Source of the DNA: JAIOPA01 sp964655175
Lineage (GTDB): Bacteria; Eisenbacteria; RBG-16-71-46
Reading direction: 5' to 3'
DNA: 8,635 nt
Assembly (NCBI GenBank): GCA_964655175.1
Contig: CAZZLY010000103.1
Span: forward strand, 1 to 8,635
Part shown: one piece after another, positions 1 to 5,725 of the stretch
How the letters are laid out: the number at the start of each line of letters is the position of its first letter
How positions within the stretch are numbered: position 1 is the first letter of the stretch
Program-made: the position numbers and the translations under genes
The notes under the pieces: generated by a model
Told to the model about the DNA's origin: nothing
The model's database searches: none
The model's input: the letters and a program-made list of their open reading frames with translations, nothing else

Positions 1-18
1 GGCCCGGCCGGTCCGGGT

Positions 19-48
19 TTGACGCGGTCGCGCGGACTGGTGTAAAAA
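19..48 (+). promoter_or_regulatory. Putative sigma70-type promoter for tRNA-Ala
   Basis: TTGACG at 19-24 matches five of six bases of the -35 consensus. TGTAAA at 41-46 (16-bp spacer) or TAAAAA at 43-48 (18-bp spacer) each match four of six bases of the -10 consensus. Transcription would begin about 15 nt before the mature tRNA, as is usual for stable RNA genes. The stretch is one of the few AT-containing patches nearby. The -10 region also lies in a small perfect hairpin (GGTGT, AAAA loop, ACACC, 39-52), which could be coincidence. Assignment is by motif only. Confidence 0.5.
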
Positions 49-69
49 CACCCGTCCCAAGACCTTCGT

Positions 70-145
70 GGGGCTGTAGCTCAGCTGGGAGAGCGCCTGC
101 ATGGCATGCAGGAGGTCGTCGGTTCGATCCCGATCAGCTCCACCA
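70..145 (+). tRNA. tRNA-Ala (anticodon GGC)
   Basis: The full 76-nt cloverleaf can be folded by eye. The acceptor stem pairs GGGGCTG (70-76) with CAGCTCC (135-141), with one G-U pair. The D arm contains GCTC-AGCTGGGA-GAGC. The anticodon stem CCTGC/GCAGG encloses the loop ATGGCAT, giving anticodon GGC. The T arm is GTCGG-TTCGATC-CCGAT. The discriminator base is A, and CCA at 143-145 is encoded in the DNA. GGC reads GCC/GCU alanine codons; GCC is very common in the neighbouring genes. No integrase or duplicated 3' end is visible, so there is no sign that this tRNA serves as an attachment site here. Confidence 0.97.
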
Positions 146-228
146 TTCTTCATCCCGGCCTGCCGGCCGAACTCGCGCCGTGCGTCGCCCGCCGGGTGCC
201 GTGCGCGCGTCCCGGGGGTGTCCCTGTG

Positions 229-735
229 ATGGTGTTCGCGCTCATCGTGTTGGCTGCGGCTTCGCGTCTGCTGCCCCACCCGCCGAACTTCGCGCCCGTC
301 GCCGCCATCGGCCTGTTCGCGGGGGCGCACTCCAGCCGCCGCGCCGGTTGGCTGGTGCCGTTCGCGGCGCTGCTCGCCTCGGACGCCGTGCTCGGGTTCT
401 ACAGCCCCGTCGGCATGCTCTGGAACTACCTCGCGTTCGCGGCCTGCCTGCTCCTGGGCTCGGGTCTGCTCGCGCGTCGTCGCTCGGCGCTGCGCCTGGG
501 CGGTGCGGTCCTGTCGAGCTCGGTCGCCTTCTTCGTGATCTCGAACTTCGGCATGTGGGCGAGCGGCTACTACCCGCGCACCGCGGCCGGTCTGGTCGAG
601 TGCTACGTCGCGGCGCTGCCGTTCTTCCGCAACACGCTCGCCTCGGACGTGATCTACAGCGCTGCCCTGTTCGGCGGTTACGCGCTGCTCGCACGGTTCG
701 TCGAGCGCCGCGCCGAGGTCTCCGCGCGCGCCTGA
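229..735 (+). CDS. DUF6580-family multi-pass membrane protein
   Basis: A 168-residue hydrophobic protein with about five or six membrane segments (roughly residues 2-15, 22-33, 40-58, 65-82, 93-112 and 140-158). It carries landmarks I recall for the DUF6580 family: RLLPHPPNFAPVAAIGLF (13-30), an SD pair at 51-52, SNFGMWASGYYP (105-116) and ECYVAALPFFRNTL (124-137). The family is often labelled a putative transport protein; the substrate is unknown. I chose the ATG at 229 because the family motif begins about 12 residues later and a G-rich stretch (214-220) can act as ribosome binding site. The same frame stays open upstream, but an earlier start would run into the tRNA and add a non-membrane leader. 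The gene lies 83 bp after the tRNA with no clear promoter of its own, so co-transcription with the tRNA is possible. It ends 15 bp before a strong inverted repeat. Confidence 0.85.
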   Translation: MVFALIVLAAASRLLPHPPNFAPVAAIGLFAGAHSSRRAGWLVPFAALLASDAVLGFYSPVGMLWNYLAFAACLLLGSGLLARRRSALRLGGAVLSSSVAFFVISNFGMWASGYYPRTAAGLVECYVAALPFFRNTLASDVIYSAALFGGYALLARFVERRAEVSARA

Positions 736-750
736 GTCGCACGCGTCGCA

Positions 751-788
751 CGAACGCCCCCGATCGCACTCGCGATCGGGGGCGTTCG
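751..788. terminator. Bidirectional hairpin terminator between convergent genes
   Basis: A perfect 17-bp inverted repeat (751-767 and 772-788) encloses a 4-nt loop, ACTC. It sits exactly between the stop of the DUF6580 gene (735) and the stop of the minus-strand thioredoxin-like gene (809), as expected for a shared terminator. Neither side has a run of T, so it is not a canonical intrinsic terminator. High-GC bacteria often use such U-less hairpins, either to end transcription or to protect 3' ends. Confidence 0.7.
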
Positions 789-808
789 CGTTCGGGGCGG
801 GACAAGGC

Positions 809-1381
809 TCAGACCTTGGCGCGCGGGTCCGTCGGCAGCGTGTCGCGCGCGGCCCGTAACAGCAGCGCGCGCGTCTCGGGGGCGGCCCAGTCGATCTCGC
901 CGCTCTGCGCCACGAGCACACGACCATCGGCCGCGACGAGCCACGTGTACGGGATGCTGGGGCAGGGCAGCTGCGCCTGCAGGTCGCGCCGCAGATCCAG
1001 GAGCACGGGCGACTTCACGCGCGCGCGCGCCACGAATCGCGCGACCGAGGGGAACGGGTCGAAGCACACGACCGCCACGCGCACGGTGCCCTCGGGCAAT
1101 CCCGCGACGAGCGAGTCGAGCGCCAGCACCTGCGCGCGCGAGTGGCGTTCCCACGGCGCCCAGTAGTGCACCAGCAACGGGGTCCCGCCGGGCTCGAGAC
1201 GTGCGACGCCCACGGGCACCACGGGCAGCGATGCTGCGAAGCGCCGCGTCGCCACGTCGGACGTGCGGCGCAGTGGCTGCGGTGATTCGCCCGGGCGCGA
1301 CACGGTGAACAACTCGGCGCGCCACACGAGCAGGCCGATCACGCCGAGCACCAGTAGGATCGCGGCGGCGCGCAGTCTCAT
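809..1381 (-). CDS. Membrane-anchored thioredoxin-fold (TlpA-like) protein lacking CXXC
   Basis: A 190-residue protein with an N-terminal hydrophobic segment (residues 5-20, after MRLR) that would act as a signal anchor, placing the rest outside the cytoplasmic membrane. The remainder resembles TlpA/ResA-type thioredoxin-fold proteins: LLVHYWAPW (69-77) is the strand leading into the active site, SIPYTWL (142-148) supplies the cis-proline (P144), a DGRV turn follows (152-155), and GEIDWAAPETR (161-171) is the typical C-terminal motif. The active site, normally WCxxC, reads WERHS (77-81), so both catalytic cysteines are missing. The only cysteines are C106 and C140. Thiol-disulfide reductase activity is therefore unlikely in the usual form; a structural, chaperone or binding role is inference. 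The start is the ATG at 1381, next to the membrane anchor; the open frame extends to 1519 but would add a Pro/Arg-rich stretch. The ribosome binding site is weak. The gene is convergent with DUF6580 and divergent from the phosphatase. Confidence 0.78.
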   Translation of the reverse strand: MRLRAAAILLVLGVIGLLVWRAELFTVSRPGESPQPLRRTSDVATRRFAASLPVVPVGVARLEPGGTPLLVHYWAPWERHSRAQVLALDSLVAGLPEGTVRVAVVCFDPFPSVARFVARARVKSPVLLDLRRDLQAQLPCPSIPYTWLVAADGRVLVAQSGEIDWAAPETRALLLRAARDTLPTDPRAKV

Positions 1382-1500
1382 GGCCGTGGACTCGTGCGGG
1401 ACGGGGCAGGGGCGGGCATGGCGCGAGTCTAGCGCAGCACGCGCGCGCGTGGGGCGGGGGCGCGGTGGCCGGGGCGGGAGCAAGGTGTTAGCGTCCCGTC
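1382..1500. promoter_or_regulatory. Divergent intergenic promoter region
   Basis: This 119-bp gap separates two divergently transcribed genes and must hold both starts of transcription. On the plus strand, TAGCGT (1489-1494) fits the TANNNT form of the -10 box. It lies 6 nt before the GTG at 1501, with a weak -35 candidate TGGCCG (1466-1471) 17 bp upstream. On the minus strand, TAGACT (1431-1426) fits the same form and would give a leader of about 38 nt for the thioredoxin-like gene, but I see no good -35 for it. Both assignments rest on short motifs. Confidence 0.4.
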
Positions 1501-3279
1501 GTGAGCCACGAACCCGCACCCGCCCCGCCGCTGACCACGCCGTCCGAGCAGGCGCTGCCCCGCATCTCGGTGCAGTCGCTCATCGGGCCCGACGGCATCG
1601 TCGGTCCCGAGCGCTTCAACGATCTGCTGCGCGCGGCGACCCGTCAGTGCCGCCGTCTGGTGGACTGCGAGCACGTGCGCGTCTGGGTCGAGCGCAGCGC
1701 CGGGCGACGCCTCGTGGCGCGCGATTTCCCCGAGGGCGCCGAGCCCATCGAGGTCCGCCAGCCGAGCGAGGAGGGACTCGCGGGTTGGGTGCTCGCCCGT
1801 GGCGAGTCGCTGCGACTCGCCGCCGGCGATCCGCTGCCCGAGGGTGTGAAGGGCACGGTCGATCGCGGCACGTCCGCGCTCGTGCTGCCGCTGTTCCGCC
1901 GCGGTGAACCGTTCGGCGTCATCGAGTGCCTCGGCAAGCGCGACGGCGCGTTCACCGACGTGGACTACGACCGGCTCGAGGTCGCCGCCGAGGGCGTGGC
2001 GTTCGCGCTCGATTACGCGCTGCTGTGGCAGGAGACCGAACGGCGCGCGCTCGAGACCGACGTGCTGCTCGAGGTCAATCAGCTGCTCGCCGCACCGTTC
2101 GAACTCGAGGACGTCGTCGAGGCGATCTTCACCGCCCTGCGGCGCGTGCTCGACTTCGACGCGGGCGCCATGTACCTGGTGCAGCGCGGCAGCGACGTGA
2201 TGGAGATGGTGAGCGAGCTGGGATACCCGGAAGGGTCGGAGCACGCGTTCGACCTGCAGATCGGGCAGGGCATCGTGGGCTGGGTCGCCAAGAGCGGCGA
2301 GCCGGTGATCGTGCCCGACGTCCAGCGCGACGCGCGCTACGTGGCCGCGCGCCTCAGTACGCGCAGCGAGATCGCGGCACCGCTGCTCGCCGAGGGTCGC
2401 GTCATCGGCGTGTTCAACCTGGAGAGCGACCACCTCGACCTGTACCACGAGGGGCATCTCGAACTGCTGCGCGCGTTCGCGGCGCAGGCCGCGCTCGCGG
2501 TGGAGCGCGCCCGCACGGCGCGCGACCGCGTCGAGGCCCGTCGGCTCGAGAAGGAACTGGCGATCGCGCGCGACATCCAGCGCTCGTTCCTGCCGGCACA
2601 GGCGCCCCGCATCCCGGGCTTCGATCTGGCGGGCACCTCGATCTCGCACGATCAGGTGGGCGGCGATTACTACGACTTCATCGCGGTGAGCGAGACCCGG
2701 CTCGGACTCGCGGTGGCCGACGTCTCGGGCAAGGGCATCCCGGCGGCGCTGCTCATGGCGGGCTTCCGTATGTCGCTGCTCGCCGAGATCCGCAACGAGT
2801 TCGCGATCCGCGCCGTCATGCGCAAGGTGAACCGACTGCTGCACGAGAGCACCGATCGCGGCAAGTTCGTGACCGCGTTCTACGGCGTGCTCGACTGGCG
2901 CAACGGTGTGGTCATCTTCTCGAACGCCGGACACAACCCGCCGCTGCTGCTGCGCGCCGATGGCACGACCGACGAGCTGGGCGAGGGCGGTGTGGCGCTG
3001 GGCGTGCTCGAGGAGACGCACTACGAGGAGCGGCCGGTCGCGATCACCGCGGGCGACGTCATCGTGCTCTACACGGACGGCGTCTCGGAGGCCGAGAACG
3101 AGCAGGGCGAGCAGTTCGGCGTCGAGCGCCTCGAGCGCATCGTGCGCGCGAACCCCGAGCACACCGCGCGCGAGCTCATGCAGGACGTGGTCGCCGCCGT
3201 GCTCGACTGGGCGGGCGAGAAGGGGCTCGGGGACGACCTGACCCTGATGATCGTCCGCAAGCTGCCCGCCGCGAGCTGA
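1501..3279 (+). CDS. GAF-GAF-PP2C (SpoIIE/RsbU-type) serine phosphatase
   Basis: A 592-residue, apparently cytoplasmic signalling enzyme with no membrane segment. An N-terminal GAF domain (about 38-180) and a second GAF domain (about 188-340, with QGIVGWVAKSGEPVIVPDV and the IAAPLLAEGRVIGVFNLES strand) would bind a small ligand or act in dimerisation. A coiled linker (about 335-365, ending in the IARDIQRSFLP motif) leads to the PP2C-like SpoIIE domain (about 365-592). Metal-site motifs look intact: GGDYYD (387-392, D389), VADVSGKG (405-412, D407), SNAGHNPP (474-481), YTDGVSEA (524-531, D526) and GDDLTL (577-582, D578/D579). Homologues such as RsbU dephosphorylate anti-sigma-factor antagonists in partner-switching cascades. 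No antagonist, anti-sigma kinase or sigma factor is encoded in this window, so the target is unknown. The start is GTG, with no Shine-Dalgarno at normal spacing but a -10-like box 6 nt upstream, suggesting a leaderless mRNA. Confidence 0.93.
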   Translation: MSHEPAPAPPLTTPSEQALPRISVQSLIGPDGIVGPERFNDLLRAATRQCRRLVDCEHVRVWVERSAGRRLVARDFPEGAEPIEVRQPSEEGLAGWVLARGESLRLAAGDPLPEGVKGTVDRGTSALVLPLFRRGEPFGVIECLGKRDGAFTDVDYDRLEVAAEGVAFALDYALLWQETERRALETDVLLEVNQLLAAPFELEDVVEAIFTALRRVLDFDAGAMYLVQRGSDVMEMVSELGYPEGSEHAFDLQIGQGIVGWVAKSGEPVIVPDVQRDARYVAARLSTRSEIAAPLLAEGRVIGVFNLESDHLDLYHEGHLELLRAFAAQAALAVERARTARDRVEARRLEKELAIARDIQRSFLPAQAPRIPGFDLAGTSISHDQVGGDYYDFIAVSETRLGLAVADVSGKGIPAALLMAGFRMSLLAEIRNEFAIRAVMRKVNRLLHESTDRGKFVTAFYGVLDWRNGVVIFSNAGHNPPLLLRADGTTDELGEGGVALGVLEETHYEERPVAITAGDVIVLYTDGVSEAENEQGEQFGVERLERIVRANPEHTARELMQDVVAAVLDWAGEKGLGDDLTLMIVRKLPAAS

Positions 3280-3287
3280 GTCGTCGG

Positions 3288-3304
3288 CGCGGGCTGCGCC
3301 CGCG
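3288..3304 (+). terminator. GC-rich hairpin after phosphatase gene
   Basis: CGCGGGC (3288-3294) pairs perfectly with GCCCGCG (3298-3304) around a 3-nt loop, starting 8 nt after the phosphatase stop codon. No run of T follows, so intrinsic termination is uncertain. Its position suits a 3'-end hairpin, but a 7-bp GC stem could easily occur by chance in DNA of this composition. Confidence 0.35.
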
Positions 3305-3570
3305 TTCGGTGTGCCGTCGGGGCCCATCGTGCTGGCACTGTGGGCGCGTGCGGACGTCACCACCGCGTGCCCGACGGGGTTCATCCGATGTCGGGGCGCG
3401 TGTGCCGGGGCCCAGGGCGGAGGGCCGACCCGTCCTCGCTGGAGCGGCACCGGCGCGGGGTGCCGTGTCCGTGCGGGGACGGCGGCCGACCGGCTGCGGA
3501 CCTGACTCAGGGGACGGTTTCAGCCTGCCGTGCGGACCGGGGCGACGGCGCATCCCACGAAACCACCGCA

Positions 3571-3592
3571 ACTTAAAGTGTTACTTGAAGTG
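3571..3592 (+). repeat. Tandem ACTTNAAGT palindromes, possible operator
   Basis: Two near-identical 10-mers, ACTTAAAGTG (3571-3580) and ACTTGAAGTG (3583-3592), differ at one base and are offset by 12 bp, slightly more than one helical turn. The first nine bases of each form the small palindrome ACTT-N-AAGT. They lie in an AT-rich island immediately upstream of the trpS -35 box (3601). This is the usual place for an activator site or UP-like element. I do not recognise a named regulator for this motif. Confidence 0.45.
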
Positions 3593-3600
3593 CATGATTC

Positions 3601-3629
3601 TTGACCGCTCTGGCAGCGTCCGATAGTCT
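3601..3629 (+). promoter_or_regulatory. Sigma70-type promoter of trpS operon
   Basis: TTGACC (3601-3606) matches five of six bases of the -35 consensus. It is separated by exactly 17 bp from TAGTCT (3624-3629), which matches the essential TA...T of the -10 box. Transcription would start near 3636, giving an untranslated leader of about 30 nt before the trpS start at 3666. This is the clearest promoter in the window. The AT-rich sequence just upstream could add an UP-element effect. Confidence 0.75.
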
Positions 3630-3653
3630 GACGCACCATTTTCGCACAACCGT

Positions 3654-3659
3654 GAGGGG
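3654..3659 (+). promoter_or_regulatory. Ribosome binding site of trpS
   Basis: GAGGGG lies 6 nt before the GTG at 3666. It decides the start, because the first in-frame residues then run directly into the TrpRS nucleotide-binding motif, with only about ten residues before it. Confidence 0.75.
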
Positions 3660-3665
3660 CTATCC

Positions 3666-4715
3666 GTGTCGAGCGCGACAGGCCGCATCCTCTCCGGCAT
3701 GCGCCCCACCGGCCGTCTGCACCTCGGCAACTACGTGGGCGCCCTGGAGAACTGGGTCCGACTGCAGGACGCAGGCTGGACCAACTTCCATATGGTGGCC
3801 GACTGGCACATGTTGACCACCGGCTACGAGGACACCTCGCGTCTCCAGGAGCACACCTGGGACATGGTCCTCGATTGGCTGGCGGCCGGTCTCGACCCGG
3901 CGCGCAGCGTGATCTTCGTCCAGTCCGCGGTGAAGGAGCACGCCGAACTCCACCTGCTCCTGTCCATGCTGGTGTCCAAGGCGCGCCTCGAGCGCATCCC
4001 GACCCTCAAGGACCAGATCCGCGACCTGGGGCTCGACGAGGCCACGATCGCCTACGGCCATCTGGGCTACCCCGTGCTGCAGTCGGCCGACATCCTCCTG
4101 TACCGCGCGACGCACGTGCCGGTGGGTGAGGACCAGGTGCCGCACGTCGAACTCACCCGCGAGCTCGCGCGCAAGTTCAACTACCACTACTGCCAGGATC
4201 GCGCGCCGGTGTTCCTCGAGCCGGAGCCGCAGGTCACGGCCTTCGGGCGGCTGCGCGGCACCGACGGCAAGCGCATGTCCAAGAGCCTGGGCAACACGAT
4301 CATGCTGGCCGAGGAGCCGCAGGGGCTCGCGGACAAGATCAAGCAGGCCTACACCGACCCCAAGAAACTGCGTCTGGCCGACCCCGGACGCCCCGAGGCC
4401 GACGATTCCGATGGCCATCCGGGGTGCGTGGTGTGGGAATATCATCGCCGGTTCAACCCCGCCGAGGCGGAGTCGATCGCGGTCCAGTGCCGAGCCGGGC
4501 AGCTGGGTTGCGTCGCCGACAAGAAGCGCCTCGCCGAGGTCATGAGTGCCGAACTCGCCCCGATCCGCGAGCGCCGTGAGCGCTGGGAACGGGACCCCGA
4601 CGCCGTGCGCGACGTGCTCCGTGAGGGCACGAAGCGCGCACGCGAGGTGGCGTGCGAGACCATGGATGCGGTCCGGAGCGCGATGGGCGTCAAGTCCGTC
4701 GTGGAACCCCAGTGA
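3666..4715 (+). CDS. trpS: Tryptophanyl-tRNA synthetase
   Basis: Cytoplasmic class Ic aminoacyl-tRNA synthetase that activates tryptophan with ATP and charges tRNA-Trp. The 349 residues match the normal family length (about 330-350). The HIGH-type signature appears as HLGN (19-22) within SGMRPTGRLHLGNYVGA (10-26). The SADILLY stretch (140-146) and VPVGEDQ (151-157) shape the active site and are diagnostic of TrpRS rather than TyrRS. The KMSKS loop appears as RMSKS (203-207), followed by LGN. The C-terminal helical part includes a GCVADKKRLAE segment typical of the family. The start is GTG, with a good ribosome binding site. It is the first gene of an apparent operon; its stop TGA (4713-4715) overlaps the GTG start of scpA as GTGA. 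No frameshift or missing motif is seen. Confidence 0.97.
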   Translation: MSSATGRILSGMRPTGRLHLGNYVGALENWVRLQDAGWTNFHMVADWHMLTTGYEDTSRLQEHTWDMVLDWLAAGLDPARSVIFVQSAVKEHAELHLLLSMLVSKARLERIPTLKDQIRDLGLDEATIAYGHLGYPVLQSADILLYRATHVPVGEDQVPHVELTRELARKFNYHYCQDRAPVFLEPEPQVTAFGRLRGTDGKRMSKSLGNTIMLAEEPQGLADKIKQAYTDPKKLRLADPGRPEADDSDGHPGCVVWEYHRRFNPAEAESIAVQCRAGQLGCVADKKRLAEVMSAELAPIRERRERWERDPDAVRDVLREGTKRAREVACETMDAVRSAMGVKSVVEPQ

Positions 4716-5725
4716 ACGACAGCCCTGACGATCCGACCTTGAATCCCGAGGCCGGGACCGACGCGACGGCGGACACGGTCGTCGCCACGGTCGAGCCGAC
4801 CGACGCCGACGCGACCGCCGCCGAGGCGATGCTCGACGCGGCCGCCGAAGTGCCCGAGGGCGAGCCGTCCGAGTCGCCCGTCGCGCAGTCCACCGCGGAG
4901 CCGCACGCCACGGTCGAGAGCCCGGCCGCGCGCGACAAGGACGGCCAGCCCATCGTGGCGCCCAAGCCCGGCGTGACGTTCCGTCTGCCGCGCTTCGAGG
5001 GCCCGCTCGATCTGCTGCTGCACCTCATCAAGCGCGACGAGCTGGACATCCACGACATCCCGATCTCGACGATCACCAAGCAGTATCTGGACTACATCGA
5101 GCTCATGCGCATGCTCGACCTGGACGTCGCCGGCGAGTTCCTCGTCATGGCCGCCACGCTCATGCGCATCAAGGCCAAGATGCTCCTGCCGCTCCCCGCC
5201 ACGAACGACGAGGGCGAGGAGGAGGGCGATCCGCGCGAGGAGCTCGTGCAGCGCCTGCTCGAGTACCGCCTCTACAAGGAGGCGGCCGAGTCCATGCAGA
5301 CGCGCGAGGGCGAGCGTCGCCTGTGGGCCATGCGCGGCATGGTGCCCACCGAGGACGACGCGGGCCCGCTGCCGCTCGCACCCGCCAATCTGTTCGATCT
5401 CATCGGCGCGCTGCAGCGCGTCATGTCCCGCAAGCGCGAACCGGTCGTGTACACCGTGCAGACCGAGGGCTTCGACATCGAGGACAAGATGTCGTGGATC
5501 GCGCGGAACGTCGCCGAGATCGGCGAGCTCCGCTTCTCCTCGATCATGGCCAACGCGATCGCGCGCATGGAGATCATCGTCTCGTTCATGGCCCTGCTGG
5601 AACTCATCAAGCTCGGCCGCGTCACCTGCATCCAGGATGCGAACTTCGACGACATCCTGATCCTGCCGCGACTCCTGGAAGAGAGGACCCCCGATGTCCC
5701 CGCTGAATCTGCGCTCGGCGATTGA
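4712..5725 (+). CDS. scpA: Segregation and condensation protein A (kleisin)
   Basis: ScpA is the kleisin subunit that bridges the SMC heads and binds ScpB, forming the condensin complex that organises the chromosome after replication. The conserved domain begins with FRLPRFEGPLDLLLHLIKR (from residue 90) and continues through DELDIHDIPI, the helices around YLDYIELMRMLDLDVAGEFLVMAATLMRIKAKMLLP, and a C-terminal winged-helix part near residues 260-330 (RFSSIMANAIARMEIIVSFMALLELIKLG, split over two helices). At 337 residues it is longer than usual (about 240-270), because roughly 88 N-terminal residues are a low-complexity stretch rich in Ala, Asp, Glu, Thr and Pro. The GTG at 4712 overlaps the trpS stop (GTGA), a typical coupled start; no strong Shine-Dalgarno is visible. 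A later start inside the low-complexity stretch is possible. The gene overlaps scpB by 32 bp. Confidence 0.93.
   Translation: MNDSPDDPTLNPEAGTDATADTVVATVEPTDADATAAEAMLDAAAEVPEGEPSESPVAQSTAEPHATVESPAARDKDGQPIVAPKPGVTFRLPRFEGPLDLLLHLIKRDELDIHDIPISTITKQYLDYIELMRMLDLDVAGEFLVMAATLMRIKAKMLLPLPATNDEGEEEGDPREELVQRLLEYRLYKEAAESMQTREGERRLWAMRGMVPTEDDAGPLPLAPANLFDLIGALQRVMSRKREPVVYTVQTEGFDIEDKMSWIARNVAEIGELRFSSIMANAIARMEIIVSFMALLELIKLGRVTCIQDANFDDILILPRLLEERTPDVPAESALGD

Larger units (their letters stand above)
3280..3600. other. Intergenic stretch without a credible gene
   Basis: No open frame here has family features, a convincing ribosome binding site or conserved motifs; the short frames look like by-products of high G+C. 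The stretch holds a GC hairpin just after the phosphatase stop (separate entry) and a second potential hairpin, CGGCACC (3445-3451) pairing with GGTGCCG (3459-3465) around a 7-nt loop. From about 3555 the base composition changes abruptly to AT-richer sequence that leads into the trpS promoter. No T-box leader is recognisable: the conserved AGGGUGGNACCGCG-type box is absent. A small RNA or remnant leader cannot be excluded. Confidence 0.5.

Noticed and set aside
70..145. tRNA-Ala as a phage or island attachment site
   Set aside because: No integrase gene, no repeated tRNA 3' end and no composition break occurs next to it.
106..228. Upstream extension of the DUF6580 frame into the tRNA
   Set aside because: It would start inside the tRNA gene, and it adds a leader without membrane or family features. 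The ATG at 229 fits family length.
1382..1519. N-terminal extension of the thioredoxin-like protein by 46 residues
   Set aside because: It is Pro/Arg-rich, would overlap the start of the divergent phosphatase gene and would bury the signal anchor. The ATG at 1381 is better.
1429..3450. Minus-strand open frame of 673 codons opposite the phosphatase
   Set aside because: The plus strand encodes unmistakable GAF and SpoIIE motifs. The antisense frame is His/Arg/Ala/Leu-rich with no domain, a usual by-product of high G+C.
1926..3626. Plus-strand Arg/Ala-rich open frame of 566 codons overlapping the phosphatase
   Set aside because: It is an out-of-frame shadow of the phosphatase gene with biased composition and no motifs.
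3280..3665. T-box or tryptophan-codon attenuator before trpS
   Set aside because: No T-box consensus, no leader peptide rich in Trp codons and no antiterminator pair could be recognised. The predicted leader is only about 30 nt.
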